DNA from: Kaistia algarum
GTDB taxonomy: Bacteria; Pseudomonadota; Alphaproteobacteria; Rhizobiales; Kaistiaceae
Length of the DNA stretch: 64,000 nucleotides
Assembly: GCF_026343945.1 (NCBI RefSeq)
Contig: NZ_JAPKNJ010000001.1
Location: 2,046,001-2,110,000 of the forward strand
Direction: 5' to 3'
Every line of letters starts with the position of its first letter. Positions within the stretch are counted from its first letter, which is position 1. A program made the translations under genes and the position numbers. Under the pieces are notes generated by a model. The model worked only from the letters and a program-made list of their open reading frames with translations, did no database searches and was not told the DNA's origin. Positions 46,597-55,369 of the stretch are shown piece by piece.

Positions 46597-47913
46597 TCAG
46601 ACAAGCACCGGCTGGCGCGCGATCTCGTCCTGGCCGAAGACGCGGCGATAGCGGGTGATCTCCTCGGCGGGACCGGTGGCCTTGTTGGCGTTGTCGGAGA
46701 GTTTCACCGCCGGCTTGCCGTTCGCCTCGATCACCTTGCAGACCAGCGAGATCGCTTCGAGCCGATCGTTCTTGCCGTCCGGCGCGCAGTCCCGGAAATC
46801 GTTGGTGACATTGGTGCCCCAGCCTATCGAGAGGTTCACGCGGCCGCGGAAATGGCGGACCGCATCCTCGATGGTGTCGATGTCCATGCCGTCGGAAAGC
46901 ACGATCAGCTTCTCGCGCGGATCGAGCCCGTGCATGGCCCACCAGGCGATCGCCTCTTCCGCGCCTTCGATCGGCGGCTTCGAATCGGGGCGGATGCCCT
47001 TCCAGCTCAGGATCCAGTCGGGCGCGTTGCGCAGGAAGGCCGTGGTGCCATAGGTGTCCGGCAGGATGACGAGCAGATTGCCGTCATACATCTCGGCCCA
47101 GTCCTTCAGTACCTTGTAGGGAGCTTCCACGAGCGCCTCGTCGCTGTTCGCCAGCGCCGCATAGACCATGGGCAGTTCATGCGCGTTGGTGCCGATCGCC
47201 TCAAGACCGGCATCCATCGCCATCTTGACGTTGGAGGTGCCGACGAAATTGTCGCCAAGTCCCTCCTGCAGCGCCTCGACGCACCATTTCTGCCAGAGAA
47301 AGCCGTGGCGCCGACGGGTGCCGAAATCGGCGATCTTCAGCGGCCCCTCGCGGCCAAGAAGACGGAGTCGCTCGATCTTGCCCCAGAGCTTGGCCTTGGC
47401 CTTGGCATAGAGCACGTCGAGTTCGAAGCGGCTCATGCCCGTCATGGCCGAGCGGGCGCGCAATTCGCTGACGATCGCCAGCGCCGGCACCTCCCATAGC
47501 GTGGTTTCGCACCAGGGACCCTCGAACAGCAATTCATACTGGCCGTCCGGAGTGCGGCGCAGATCATATTCCGGCAGGCGGAAGTCCTCGAGCCAATCTA
47601 GAAAGTCGGGCTTGAAGATCTGCTTCACGCCGTAGAACGTGTTGCCGGCCAGCCAGATGAGTTCGTTCTTCTGGAAGCGCAGCGTTCGCGCATGGTCGAG
47701 TTGGTCACGCAATTCACGCTCGTCGATCGAATCGGCGATGCGGACGGATTTGGTCCGGTTGATCAGGCCGAACGTGGCGCGAACGTCCGGCGAGCGCGCC
47801 CGGATCAGCTGCAGCATCAGGAACTTGTAGAAATCCGTGTCGAGCAGCGTGCGGATGATCGGGTCGATCCGAAAGCCGTGATTATAGACGCGGGTCGCGA
47901 CGTCGAGCGTCAT
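46597..47913 (-). CDS. pncB: Nicotinate phosphoribosyltransferase
   Basis: The product joins nicotinate and PRPP to nicotinate mononucleotide in NAD salvage, with ATP hydrolysis. It is 437 residues. Signatures: [15 protein letters not shown] (about 23-37), [29 protein letters not shown] (about 200-213), and [20 protein letters not shown] with the phosphoribosyl loop. [16 protein letters not shown] and [12 protein letters not shown] mark the PRPP end. The ATG at 47913 is used because upstream codons are Arg/Gly-rich filler. It diverges from dapF across 210 bases in which I see no strong motif. Confidence 0.96.
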   Translation of the reverse strand: MTLDVATRVYNHGFRIDPIIRTLLDTDFYKFLMLQLIRARSPDVRATFGLINRTKSVRIADSIDERELRDQLDHARTLRFQKNELIWLAGNTFYGVKQIFKPDFLDWLEDFRLPEYDLRRTPDGQYELLFEGPWCETTLWEVPALAIVSELRARSAMTGMSRFELDVLYAKAKAKLWGKIERLRLLGREGPLKIADFGTRRRHGFLWQKWCVEALQEGLGDNFVGTSNVKMAMDAGLEAIGTNAHELPMVYAALANSDEALVEAPYKVLKDWAEMYDGNLLVILPDTYGTTAFLRNAPDWILSWKGIRPDSKPPIEGAEEAIAWWAMHGLDPREKLIVLSDGMDIDTIEDAVRHFRGRVNLSIGWGTNVTNDFRDCAPDGKNDRLEAISLVCKVIEANGKPAVKLSDNANKATGPAEEITRYRRVFGQDEIARQPVLV

Positions 47914-48123
47914 GAAATGTCCGTATGGCCAAGCGGAGGGGCCAAGGCTGCGGCGCCCTCCGGTAAATCCGCGGCCGGGGGTTCGGCCGTCCGCCCTCAC
48001 GCTTGAAGCGGTTCAGATAGTCAATCAGGCTCGGGCGCGCCCTGCAAGGGCGGCCAGCATCGCCGATCTGGCAATCGCCGCCGCCATCGGCCATATAGAA
48101 GCCAACGAATTTTGGGCGCGGCC

Positions 48124-49005
48124 ATGACAATCCCCTTCGCCAAGATGAACGGCATCGGCAACGAGATAACCGTGGTCGACCTCCGCGCGGCCGGTCGTCG
48201 CCTGGACGCCGAGACGGCGCGCCGGCTCGCGGCTGATCCAAAGACGACGTTCGACCAGCTGATGACGATCGAGCCGCCGCGGACGCCCGGCACCGACGCC
48301 TTCATGACGATCTTCAACACCGATGGTTCGATGTCCGGCGCCTGTGGCAATGGCACGCGCTGCGTGGCGCTGGTCCTGTCGCAGGATCTTCGCCGCAGCG
48401 ACGTCGTCCTGGAGACCTCCGCCGGGCTGCTGCTGGCGCAGGCAGAGAGCGCGGCGCGCATCACGGTCGATATGGGAACGCCGCGCTTCGACTGGCCGTC
48501 GATCCCGCTCAGCGAGCCCTTTGCCGACACGCGGGCGATCGAATTGCAGATCGGGCCGATCGACGCGCCGATCCTGCATTCGCCATCGGTCGTCAATGTC
48601 GGCAATCCGCATGCGATCTTCTGGGTCGACGATGTCGAGGCCTATGATCTCGCACGGATCGGGCCGATGCTCGAACACCACCCGATCTTCCCGGAACGCG
48701 CCAATATCTCGCTGGCGCAGGTGACCTCAAAGGGTTCGCTGCGACTTAAGGTCTGGGAGCGCGGCGTGGGGCTGACGCTGGCTTGCGGCTCCGCTGCCTG
48801 CGCGGCCGCCGTCGCCGCTGCGCGCACCGGCCGGACAGGGCGAACCGTCGACGTCGCGCTGCCGGGGGGCATGCTGACCATCGAATGGCGCGGCGACGAC
48901 CACATCCTCATGACGGGGCCGGCCGCCTTCGAGCATCGCGGTACGCTGGCGCTGGGTGAGACGATCGCGGTGACGCTCGCCGATGTGCCACCGATTCCGG
49001 CTTGA
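48124..49005 (+). CDS. dapF: Diaminopimelate epimerase
   Basis: The product interconverts LL- and meso-diaminopimelate for lysine and peptidoglycan synthesis. It is 293 residues with two mirrored halves. Both catalytic cysteines are present: C in [10 protein letters not shown] (about 71-80), and C in [14 protein letters not shown] (about 220-233). The family start is [11 protein letters not shown]. The ATG at 48124 is preferred to a TTG 12 bases upstream. mtaB begins 40 bases after its stop, so dapF-mtaB-ftsY-yciB form one likely operon. Confidence 0.96.
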   Translation: MTIPFAKMNGIGNEITVVDLRAAGRRLDAETARRLAADPKTTFDQLMTIEPPRTPGTDAFMTIFNTDGSMSGACGNGTRCVALVLSQDLRRSDVVLETSAGLLLAQAESAARITVDMGTPRFDWPSIPLSEPFADTRAIELQIGPIDAPILHSPSVVNVGNPHAIFWVDDVEAYDLARIGPMLEHHPIFPERANISLAQVTSKGSLRLKVWERGVGLTLACGSAACAAAVAAARTGRTGRTVDVALPGGMLTIEWRGDDHILMTGPAAFEHRGTLALGETIAVTLADVPPIPA

Positions 49006-49045
49006 GGGTGGCCTTTTCGGCTGCTTTCCGCCATAGAACGGCGCC

Positions 49046-50311
49046 ATGACCCTCGATGTTGTCACCTTTGGCTGTCGCCTGAACACGCTCGAATCCGAAG
49101 TGATGCAGATGCGTGCCCGCGAGGCCGGGCTGGATGATGCCGTGCTGGTCAATACCTGCGCGGTGACCAGCGAGGCGGTGCGCCAGGCGCGGCAGACGAT
49201 ACGCCGGCTGCGGCGGGAGCGGCCGGCTTCACGGATCGTGGTGGCCGGCTGCGCGGCGCAGATCGATCCTGCGAGTTTCGCCGAAATGGTGGAAGTCGAC
49301 CTCGTGCTCGGCAATGCCGAGAAGCTCGACGCCGGCGCCTACCAGATATCCGATTTTGGCATCCCTTTGGAAAACAAGGCGAAAGTCGCCGACATCGCCG
49401 AACTGCGCGAGACGGCAGGCCATCTTGTTGCCGGCATGGATGGGCACACGCGGGCCTTTGTCGAGATCCAGAATGGCTGCGATCATCGCTGTACCTTCTG
49501 CGTCATTCCCTATGGCCGCGGACCCTCGCGCTCGGTGCCGATGGGCGCCGTCGTCGAGCAGATCCGCAGTCTCGTTGCCGGCGGGCATGGCGAGATCGTG
49601 CTGACCGGCGTCGATATCACCGCCTATGGCGCCGATCTGCCGGGCCAGCCGACACTCGGGACGCTCGTCGGCAAGATCTTGAAACTCCTGCCGGAATTGC
49701 CCCGCCTCCGCCTTTCTTCGCTCGACACGATCGAGGTCGACGCGGCGCTTCTGCGCGTGATCGGCGAGGAAGAAAGACTGATGCCGCATTTTCATCTCTC
49801 GCTGCAATCCGGCGACGACATGATTCTGAAGCGCATGAAGCGCCGGCATTCGCGATCCGAGGCGCTGGCCTTCTGCGCGCGCGTGCGCCAGCTTCGCCCC
49901 GACGCCGTGTTCGGCGCTGATCTGATCGCCGGCTTCCCGACGGAGAGCGAGGCGATGTTCGAGAATTCGTTGCGCCTTCCAGAGGATGCGGGGCTCACCT
50001 ATCTGCACGTCTTCCCGTTCTCGCCGCGGCCCGGCACGCCCGCCGCCCGGATGCCGCCCTTGGCGAAATCGCTGGTGAAAGAGCGGGCTGCCCGGCTGCG
50101 CGCCGAAGGCGAGCGCCGGCTCGGCGCCTTCCTCGACGGTGAGGTCGGGCAGATCCGGTCCGTGCTGATGGAGCGCGGTGGTACCGGGCGGACGGAACAT
50201 TTCGCCCCGGTGCGGCTCGGCGGCGTGCCGGCCGGAGATATCCTTGCCGTCCGGATCGACGCTCGCTCCGGCGGCGAACTGACCGCTTCCCCGATCGAGA
50301 AGGCTGCCTGA
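49046..50311 (+). CDS. mtaB: tRNA t6A37 methylthiotransferase MtaB
   Basis: This is a radical-SAM enzyme that adds a methylthio group to t6A at position 37 of tRNAs reading ANN codons. It is 421 residues. The N-terminal UPF0004 domain has the three cluster cysteines in FGCRLNTLES, NTCAVTSEA and GCAAQ. The radical-SAM motif CDHRCTFC (CxxxCxxC) is at about 144-151. The C-terminal TRAM-like part is short. The gene ends 4 bases before ftsY, as in many Hyphomicrobiales. Confidence 0.95.
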   Translation: MTLDVVTFGCRLNTLESEVMQMRAREAGLDDAVLVNTCAVTSEAVRQARQTIRRLRRERPASRIVVAGCAAQIDPASFAEMVEVDLVLGNAEKLDAGAYQISDFGIPLENKAKVADIAELRETAGHLVAGMDGHTRAFVEIQNGCDHRCTFCVIPYGRGPSRSVPMGAVVEQIRSLVAGGHGEIVLTGVDITAYGADLPGQPTLGTLVGKILKLLPELPRLRLSSLDTIEVDAALLRVIGEEERLMPHFHLSLQSGDDMILKRMKRRHSRSEALAFCARVRQLRPDAVFGADLIAGFPTESEAMFENSLRLPEDAGLTYLHVFPFSPRPGTPAARMPPLAKSLVKERAARLRAEGERRLGAFLDGEVGQIRSVLMERGGTGRTEHFAPVRLGGVPAGDILAVRIDARSGGELTASPIEKAA

Positions 50312-50315
50312 CGCG

Positions 50316-51392
50316 ATGAGTGACGAGAAGAAGGGCTTCTTCCGACGCATATTCGGCGGCGGCGAGACTCCCACCGAGACGAGGGTCGAGGTGCCGGAGG
50401 TGGCGCCGCCCGAACCGGTGCCGGCTGCCGAGCCGGTGGTGGAGGAAAAGCCGGCAACGGCGGCCGAGCCGAGGCTCTCCTGGTTCCAGCGGCTCAAGGC
50501 TGGCCTGTCGCGGTCGTCGAATGCGATCTCCGACAGCATCGCCTCGGTGTTCACCAAGCGGAAGCTCGATGCGGCGACGCTGGAGGAATTCGAGGATGTG
50601 CTGATCCAGGCCGACCTCGGCGTCTCGACGGCGAGCGCCATCACGGCGGCGCTCGCTAAGGGGCGTTTCGATAAGGAGATCGAGGGCGAGGAGGTCAAGA
50701 CGATCCTCGCCGAGGAAGTCGCCAAGGTTCTGGTTCCCGTGGCGCGTCCGCTGGCGATCGATCCGAGCCGCAAGCCGCATGTCATCCTCGTCGTCGGCGT
50801 CAACGGCACCGGCAAGACGACGACGATCGGCAAGCTCGCGGCGAAGCTCACCGCCGAAGGGCGCTCGGTCATGCTCGCGGCCGGCGACACGTTCCGCGCC
50901 GCCGCGGTCGAGCAGCTGAAGATCTGGGGCCAGCGCACCGGCTGCACCGTGATGTCGCGGCCGACCGGTGCCGACGCGGCCGGGCTTGCCTTCGACGCGC
51001 TGAAAGAGGCGCAAGCGAATGGCACCGACGTTCTCCTGATCGACACAGCCGGGCGGCTGCAGAACCGCACGGAGCTGATGGCGGAACTGGAAAAGATCAT
51101 CCGCGTCGTCAGGAAGCAGGATCCGACCGCGCCGCATACCGTGCTGCTGACCCTCGACGCGACGACCGGTCAGAACGCCCTGCAGCAGGTCGAGATATTC
51201 GGCCGCGTCGCCGGGGTGACGGGTCTCGTCATGACCAAGCTCGACGGCACGGCGCGCGGCGGCATCCTGGTGGCGATCGCAGCCAAATACGGCCTGCCGA
51301 TCCACTTCATCGGCGTCGGCGAGGGCGTCGACGATCTGGAGCCGTTCGAGGCCAATGACTTCGCCAGGGCAATCGCCGGCCTCGCCGTGTGA
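50316..51392 (+). CDS. ftsY: Signal recognition particle receptor FtsY
   Basis: FtsY is the SRP receptor GTPase that docks ribosomes making membrane proteins. It is 358 residues. The acidic A domain (about 1-50) is short and Pro/Glu-rich. The NG domain has helix [19 protein letters not shown] (about 86-104), and G1 [15 protein letters not shown] (about 160-174). [15 protein letters not shown] is followed by G3 DTAGRLQNR and G4 [10 protein letters not shown]. The membrane-targeting start is weakly amphipathic. Confidence 0.97.
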   Translation: MSDEKKGFFRRIFGGGETPTETRVEVPEVAPPEPVPAAEPVVEEKPATAAEPRLSWFQRLKAGLSRSSNAISDSIASVFTKRKLDAATLEEFEDVLIQADLGVSTASAITAALAKGRFDKEIEGEEVKTILAEEVAKVLVPVARPLAIDPSRKPHVILVVGVNGTGKTTTIGKLAAKLTAEGRSVMLAAGDTFRAAAVEQLKIWGQRTGCTVMSRPTGADAAGLAFDALKEAQANGTDVLLIDTAGRLQNRTELMAELEKIIRVVRKQDPTAPHTVLLTLDATTGQNALQQVEIFGRVAGVTGLVMTKLDGTARGGILVAIAAKYGLPIHFIGVGEGVDDLEPFEANDFARAIAGLAV

Positions 51393-51457
51393 AGGAAGCC
51401 CTTTATGCGGAGGCCGATCGGCACTATGTCGGTCTGGCCACCAGACGAAAGCCCTCC

Positions 51458-52057
51458 ATGACCGCCCTTTTCGAACGCGCGCCGAATGATCCGAAGCACA
51501 AGGATCTCAATCCGATCCTGAAGCTCGTGTTGGAGCTCGGCCCGCTCGGCGTCTTCTTCTTCGCCAATGCCCGCCTCGATATTTTCTGGGCGACCGGCTC
51601 GTTCATGGTGGCGACGCTGGTGGCGCTCGCCGTCTCCTTCGCGCTAACGCGGCGCCTGCCGATCATGCCGGTCGTCACGGGCGTGGTGGTCGTCGTGTTT
51701 GGCGGACTGACGCTCTATCTGCACGACGAGACCTTCATCAAGATGAAGCCGACCATCGTCAACACGCTGTTCGGCGCGGTGCTGCTCGGCGGGCTCGTCT
51801 TCGGCAAGGCGCTGCTCGGCTATGTCTTCGATTCGGTCTTCCACCTGACCGACGAAGGCTGGCGCAAGCTCACCTTCCGCTGGGGCCTGTTCTTCCTGCT
51901 GCTCGCGGTGTTGAACGAGGTGATCTGGCGCTCGTTCCCGACCGATGTCTGGGTCAATTTCAAGGTCTTCGGCATCATGCCGCTGACCTTCCTGTTCACG
52001 CTGGCGCAATTGCCGCTGGTCAACCGGACAAGCATTGAGCAGAAGCCGGCGGAGTAG
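51458..52057 (+). CDS. yciB: YciB/IspZ family septation membrane protein
   Basis: This is a 199-residue inner-membrane protein of the YciB (intracellular septation A) family with five to six hydrophobic helices. The start of the domain is [20 protein letters not shown] (about 18-37), and [17 protein letters not shown] and [15 protein letters not shown] follow. It is implicated in envelope integrity and cell division. The ATG at 51458 is used. A GTG at 51389 overlapping the ftsY stop (GTGA) would add 23 residues and is a real alternative. It is the end of the dapF operon. Confidence 0.92.
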   Translation: MTALFERAPNDPKHKDLNPILKLVLELGPLGVFFFANARLDIFWATGSFMVATLVALAVSFALTRRLPIMPVVTGVVVVVFGGLTLYLHDETFIKMKPTIVNTLFGAVLLGGLVFGKALLGYVFDSVFHLTDEGWRKLTFRWGLFFLLLAVLNEVIWRSFPTDVWVNFKVFGIMPLTFLFTLAQLPLVNRTSIEQKPAE

Positions 52058-52059
52058 GG

Positions 52060-52080
52060 CGAGGCATCAGCTTCGCCTCG
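52060..52080. terminator. Hairpin between yciB and ccmG
   Basis: CGAGGC (52060-52065) and GCCTCG (52075-52080) form a 6-bp stem with a 9-base loop in the 33-base convergent gap. No T-run follows. It may serve both transcripts. Confidence 0.35.
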
Positions 52081-52090
52081 GCATTCGGTC

Positions 52091-52687
52091 TTACCCGCCC
52101 TTGAGCACCTTCTCGATCTCCGGCATCAGCTTAGTGGCGAGGCTTTCCTCGCTGAGCGGGCCGATGAATTTGTAGCGGATGGTGCCGTCCGGGCCGAGCA
52201 GGAAGGTTTCCGGAACGCCATAGACGCCCCAGTCGATCGCCGTGCGGCCGTTCGTGTCGACACCGATGGCGGCGAACGGATTGCCGAGCTGGCCGAGGAA
52301 ACGGACGGCGTTTTCGCTCTGGTCCTTGTAGTTGATGCCGACGAGGCGGATGCGCGGGTCGGCAGCGAGCGTCTCCAGGATCGGGTGCTCCTCGCGGCAG
52401 GGCGCGCACCAGGACGCCCAGACATTGACCAGCGTCGGTTTGCCCGTCAGTTCCGCCGTGTCGATGCCGGGGAGGTTCACACCATCCAGGGCGGGGAGCT
52501 TGGTCGCCGGCGCCGGCCGGCCGATCAGAACCGAGGGCACGAGCGAGGGATCGCCGCCCTGTTCAAGCCGGTAGAGGAAGACCGCGGCGAGCGCCAGGAA
52601 GATGGCGAGTGGCGACAGGATAAGGATCCAGCGGCCGGGCGGCCGGCGCCGGTGGGCTGCTTCGTCCTGCGGGGAAGGAGCGGTCAT
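52091..52687 (-). CDS. ccmG: Thiol:disulfide interchange protein CcmG/DsbE
   Basis: This is a membrane-anchored thioredoxin that reduces apocytochrome c in the periplasm before haem attachment. It is 198 residues. One N-terminal helix (WILILSPLAIFLALAAVFLY, about 20-39) is followed by the thioredoxin domain with VNVWASWCAPCREEHP (CAPC at about 93-96), the cis-Pro segment YGVPETFLLGPDG, and IRYKFIGPL. It overlaps ccmD by 4 bases. It is called CycY in some rhizobia. Confidence 0.95.
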   Translation of the reverse strand: MTAPSPQDEAAHRRRPPGRWILILSPLAIFLALAAVFLYRLEQGGDPSLVPSVLIGRPAPATKLPALDGVNLPGIDTAELTGKPTLVNVWASWCAPCREEHPILETLAADPRIRLVGINYKDQSENAVRFLGQLGNPFAAIGVDTNGRTAIDWGVYGVPETFLLGPDGTIRYKFIGPLSEESLATKLMPEIEKVLKGG

Positions 52688-52866
52688 GACGCGCCTCCGC
52701 TCTTCGCGGCGGAACGGCGGCGAATGCCGCGTGCCTCCAGCTCGGCTAGGCGGCGGCGCTGGGCGCGGCCATCCAGAACGATCCAGAGCGCCAGCGCGGC
52801 AACGATCAGAACCGTCGCGCCATAGGCGGCGAGAATGAAGCCCGCATGCGCGCCGAGATCGATCAC
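52684..52866 (-). CDS. ccmD: Haem exporter protein CcmD (GTG start)
   Basis: This is a 60-residue single-helix protein that helps release haem-loaded CcmE. The GTG at 52864-52866 overlaps the ccmC stop (GTGA). The sequence IDLGAHAGFILAAYGATVLI (2-21) is the typical CcmD start, and the basic stretch DGRAQRRRLAELEARGIRRR follows the helix. It lies between ccmC and ccmG, both overlapping by 4 bases. Confidence 0.9.
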   Translation of the reverse strand: MIDLGAHAGFILAAYGATVLIVAALALWIVLDGRAQRRRLAELEARGIRRRSAAKSGGAS

Positions 52867-53606
52867 GCGGCGGCTCCGGAAACCGAGGCGACGGCGACGA
52901 GCTGCAGCGCGCGGATGCGGCGGCGCAGGATCTCGTTGCGCATCGCCATGATCGTGAGCGTCAGAAACAACAGCGTCGCGCCGATCGCGCAGATGAAGAG
53001 CGGATAGAGCAGGCTGGCATCGATGGTGGAGCCGCCCATGCGGAAGACCGAGGCCGGCTGGTGCAGCGTGTTCCACCAGTCGACCGAGAATTTGATGATC
53101 GGGATATTGACCGAGCCAACCAGGATCAGCACCGCGGCCACGCGGCCGGCGCGGTTGGGGTCGTCGACGGCGTTCCAAAGCGCGATCAGGCCGAGATACA
53201 TGAGGAAGAGAACGAAGACCGAGGTCAGCCGCGCATCCCACACCCACCAGGTGCCCCACATCGGCTTGCCCCAGAGCGAGCCGGTGATGAGCGCGATCAG
53301 TGTGAAGGCGGCGCCGATCGGCGCGGTCGCCTTGGCTGCGACATCGGCCAGTGGATGGCGCCAGACCAAAGTTCCGAGCGCGGAGACAGCCATCAGCCCA
53401 TAGCCGAACATGGAGAGCCAGGCGGCCGGGACGTGGATGAACATGATCTTGACCGTCTCGCCCTGCTGATAATCCGGCGGAGCGACGAACAGCGCCAGAT
53501 AGAGACCGATGCCGAGAACGATCGCGGTCGCCGCCCAGAGCCAGGGCAGCCAGCGGCCGGCGAGCGTCATGAAGCGGGTCGGGTTGGCAAGGTCGATCAG
53601 GGCCAT
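52863..53606 (-). CDS. ccmC: Haem ABC transporter permease CcmC
   Basis: CcmC is the six-helix membrane protein that presents haem to CcmE. It is 247 residues. The tryptophan-rich periplasmic WWD motif is WGTWWVWDARLTS (about 114-126), flanked by axial His in FIHVPAAWLSMFGYG (about 57-71) and NTLHQPASVF (about 181-190). The ATG at 53606 has GAGGTGG upstream. ccmA and ccmB, which often precede ccmC, are not here: the next gene is a divergent DUF1254 protein. Confidence 0.95.
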   Translation of the reverse strand: MALIDLANPTRFMTLAGRWLPWLWAATAIVLGIGLYLALFVAPPDYQQGETVKIMFIHVPAAWLSMFGYGLMAVSALGTLVWRHPLADVAAKATAPIGAAFTLIALITGSLWGKPMWGTWWVWDARLTSVFVLFLMYLGLIALWNAVDDPNRAGRVAAVLILVGSVNIPIIKFSVDWWNTLHQPASVFRMGGSTIDASLLYPLFICAIGATLLFLTLTIMAMRNEILRRRIRALQLVAVASVSGAAA

Positions 53607-53868
53607 GCCCACCTCAATAGAAGGGGCGCCGTCTTCCTGCAATGTTCTGCTGCTGCAGTGCAATCAAATTGCTGCGTGCGCAGGGCCATTGTCTGTCCTC
53701 GATCCTTCGGATAGCGCTATTCCGTCGACGCACTGGGGCGTTTCGCGCGGCTCGGTCCGAGCCGCCGGTAGGGTGGCGCTGTCGCCATGGAACAGGCGGT
53801 TGGTGTGTCCAGCCGCCGGCTTATCGCGCCTCCGATCCAGGAGGTCGATCTTGCGGGAGGAGCAAGAT

Positions 53869-55299
53869 ATGAGACTATCACGACGGAATTTGTTGCTCGG
53901 CGGGTCGGCCGCCCTGGCAGCGGCCAGGACGACAAGCGCCCTTGCCTTTGACGGGCCGATCCGGGACATCGTCGAAGACAGCGATGCCTTCCGGGCGGCC
54001 TCGGCTGCCTATGTGTTTGGGTACCCTCTCGTCACCATGGAGCTGACGCGGCGGGTGATCACCAATTCCGCGACCGTGGAAGGCACGCGCGGCCCGATGG
54101 GCACGCTGATCAAGCTGCGCAGCTATCCCGATGCCAGCTTCCGCGACGTCACCGCTCCGAACGCCGATACGCTCTACACGACAGCTTTCCTCGACGTAGG
54201 CGACGAGCCCTGGGTGGTCAGCATCCCGGACATGAAGGGACGATATTTCCTGCTGCCCTTCCTTTCCGGCTGGACGGATGTGTTCCAGGTTCCGGGTTCG
54301 CGCACGACCGGAACAGGCGCCCAGACGTTCCTTGTTACCGGCCCCGGCTGGAGCGGGACGGTTCCTGATGGAATGACTCAGCTCAAGTCGCCGACCAGCA
54401 TGGTCTGGATGCTGGGCCGGATCTATTGCACCGGCACGCCGGAGGACTATGCCGAGGTCCATGCGCTGCAGGACCAGTTCAAGCTCTATCCGCTGAGCGC
54501 GGAGGGCAAGGACTACATGCCGCCGCCGGGCAAGGTCGATCCGTCGATCGACATGAAGACGCCCGTGCGCGATCAGGTCAACGCGCTCGGTACGGCTGAA
54601 TATTTCAGCCTGCTCGCCGAACTGATGAAGCGCAACCCGCCGGCTGCCGCGGATGCGCCGGCGCTGGAGACCTTCAAGGAGATCGGCCTCGTACCGGGCC
54701 AAGCCTACGACGCCAAGGCGCTCGACAAGCGTTGGGACAAGCGTCTGCCGTCGCTCTCCTTTGATCGGATCATGCTGCATTTCGAGGACAGCCACGGCGA
54801 TATTCAGAACGTCAATGGCTGGGGCTATACGACGAAGGCCGGCCTCTATGGCACGAACTACCTTCAGCGCGCCCTCGTCACCGCCATCGGCCTAGGCGCC
54901 AACCGGCCGCAGGATGCCGTCTATCCCACCTCGCTCAAGGACGACCACCACCGCCACTATGACGGGGCGAGCCAATATGTCCTGCGCTTCCCGGCCGGAC
55001 AGCTGCCGCCAGTCAAGGGTTTCTGGTCGCTCACCATGTATGACGAGGCGATGTTCTTCATCGCCAACCCGCTCAACCGCTATTCGATGAGCGTGCGCAC
55101 CAACCCGGTCTATGAGGCCGACGGATCGCTGGTGATCTATATCCAGAACGAAAGCCCCGGTTCGGCGAAGGAAGCCAATTGGTTGCCCGCTCCCAAGGGG
55201 CGCTTCAACCTGATGCTGCGCCTCTATTGGCCCGACGAGAACAACCCCTCCATCATTGACGGTTCGTGGGTTATTCCGGCCGTCACCAAGGCTGGTTGA
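53869..55299 (+). CDS. Tat-exported DUF1254 family protein
   Basis: This is a 476-residue protein with a twin-arginine signal: LSRRNLLLGG (3-12), then a hydrophobic Ala-rich stretch with cleavage near ALA. The N-terminal DUF1254 domain starts after FRAASAAYVFGYPLVTMELT (about 45-64) and includes APNADTLYTTAFLDVGDEPW. The C-terminal DUF1214 domain holds GFWSLTMYDEAMFFIANPLNRYS and the PKGRFNLMLRLYWPDE end. The enzymatic role is unknown. Tat export suggests it folds, perhaps with a cofactor, in the cytoplasm. GGGAGGAGC precedes the ATG at 53869. Confidence 0.88.
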   Translation: MRLSRRNLLLGGSAALAAARTTSALAFDGPIRDIVEDSDAFRAASAAYVFGYPLVTMELTRRVITNSATVEGTRGPMGTLIKLRSYPDASFRDVTAPNADTLYTTAFLDVGDEPWVVSIPDMKGRYFLLPFLSGWTDVFQVPGSRTTGTGAQTFLVTGPGWSGTVPDGMTQLKSPTSMVWMLGRIYCTGTPEDYAEVHALQDQFKLYPLSAEGKDYMPPPGKVDPSIDMKTPVRDQVNALGTAEYFSLLAELMKRNPPAAADAPALETFKEIGLVPGQAYDAKALDKRWDKRLPSLSFDRIMLHFEDSHGDIQNVNGWGYTTKAGLYGTNYLQRALVTAIGLGANRPQDAVYPTSLKDDHHRHYDGASQYVLRFPAGQLPPVKGFWSLTMYDEAMFFIANPLNRYSMSVRTNPVYEADGSLVIYIQNESPGSAKEANWLPAPKGRFNLMLRLYWPDENNPSIIDGSWVIPAVTKAG

Positions 55300-55326
55300 G
55301 GAGCCTTTCGCCGGTAGTGCTTTTGT

Positions 55327-55350
55327 CTCCGCGGCCCGAAGGCCGCGGAG
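55327..55350. terminator. Perfect 10-bp hairpin, convergent terminator
   Basis: CTCCGCGGCC (55327-55336) and GGCCGCGGAG (55341-55350) pair perfectly around CGAA. On the minus strand the loop is UUCG closed by C-G, an unusually stable tetraloop. It lies between the converging DUF1254 and arabinofuranosidase genes. T-runs on either side are weak. Confidence 0.65.
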
Positions 55351-55369
55351 CATTTCGGCTCTGGTGGGT

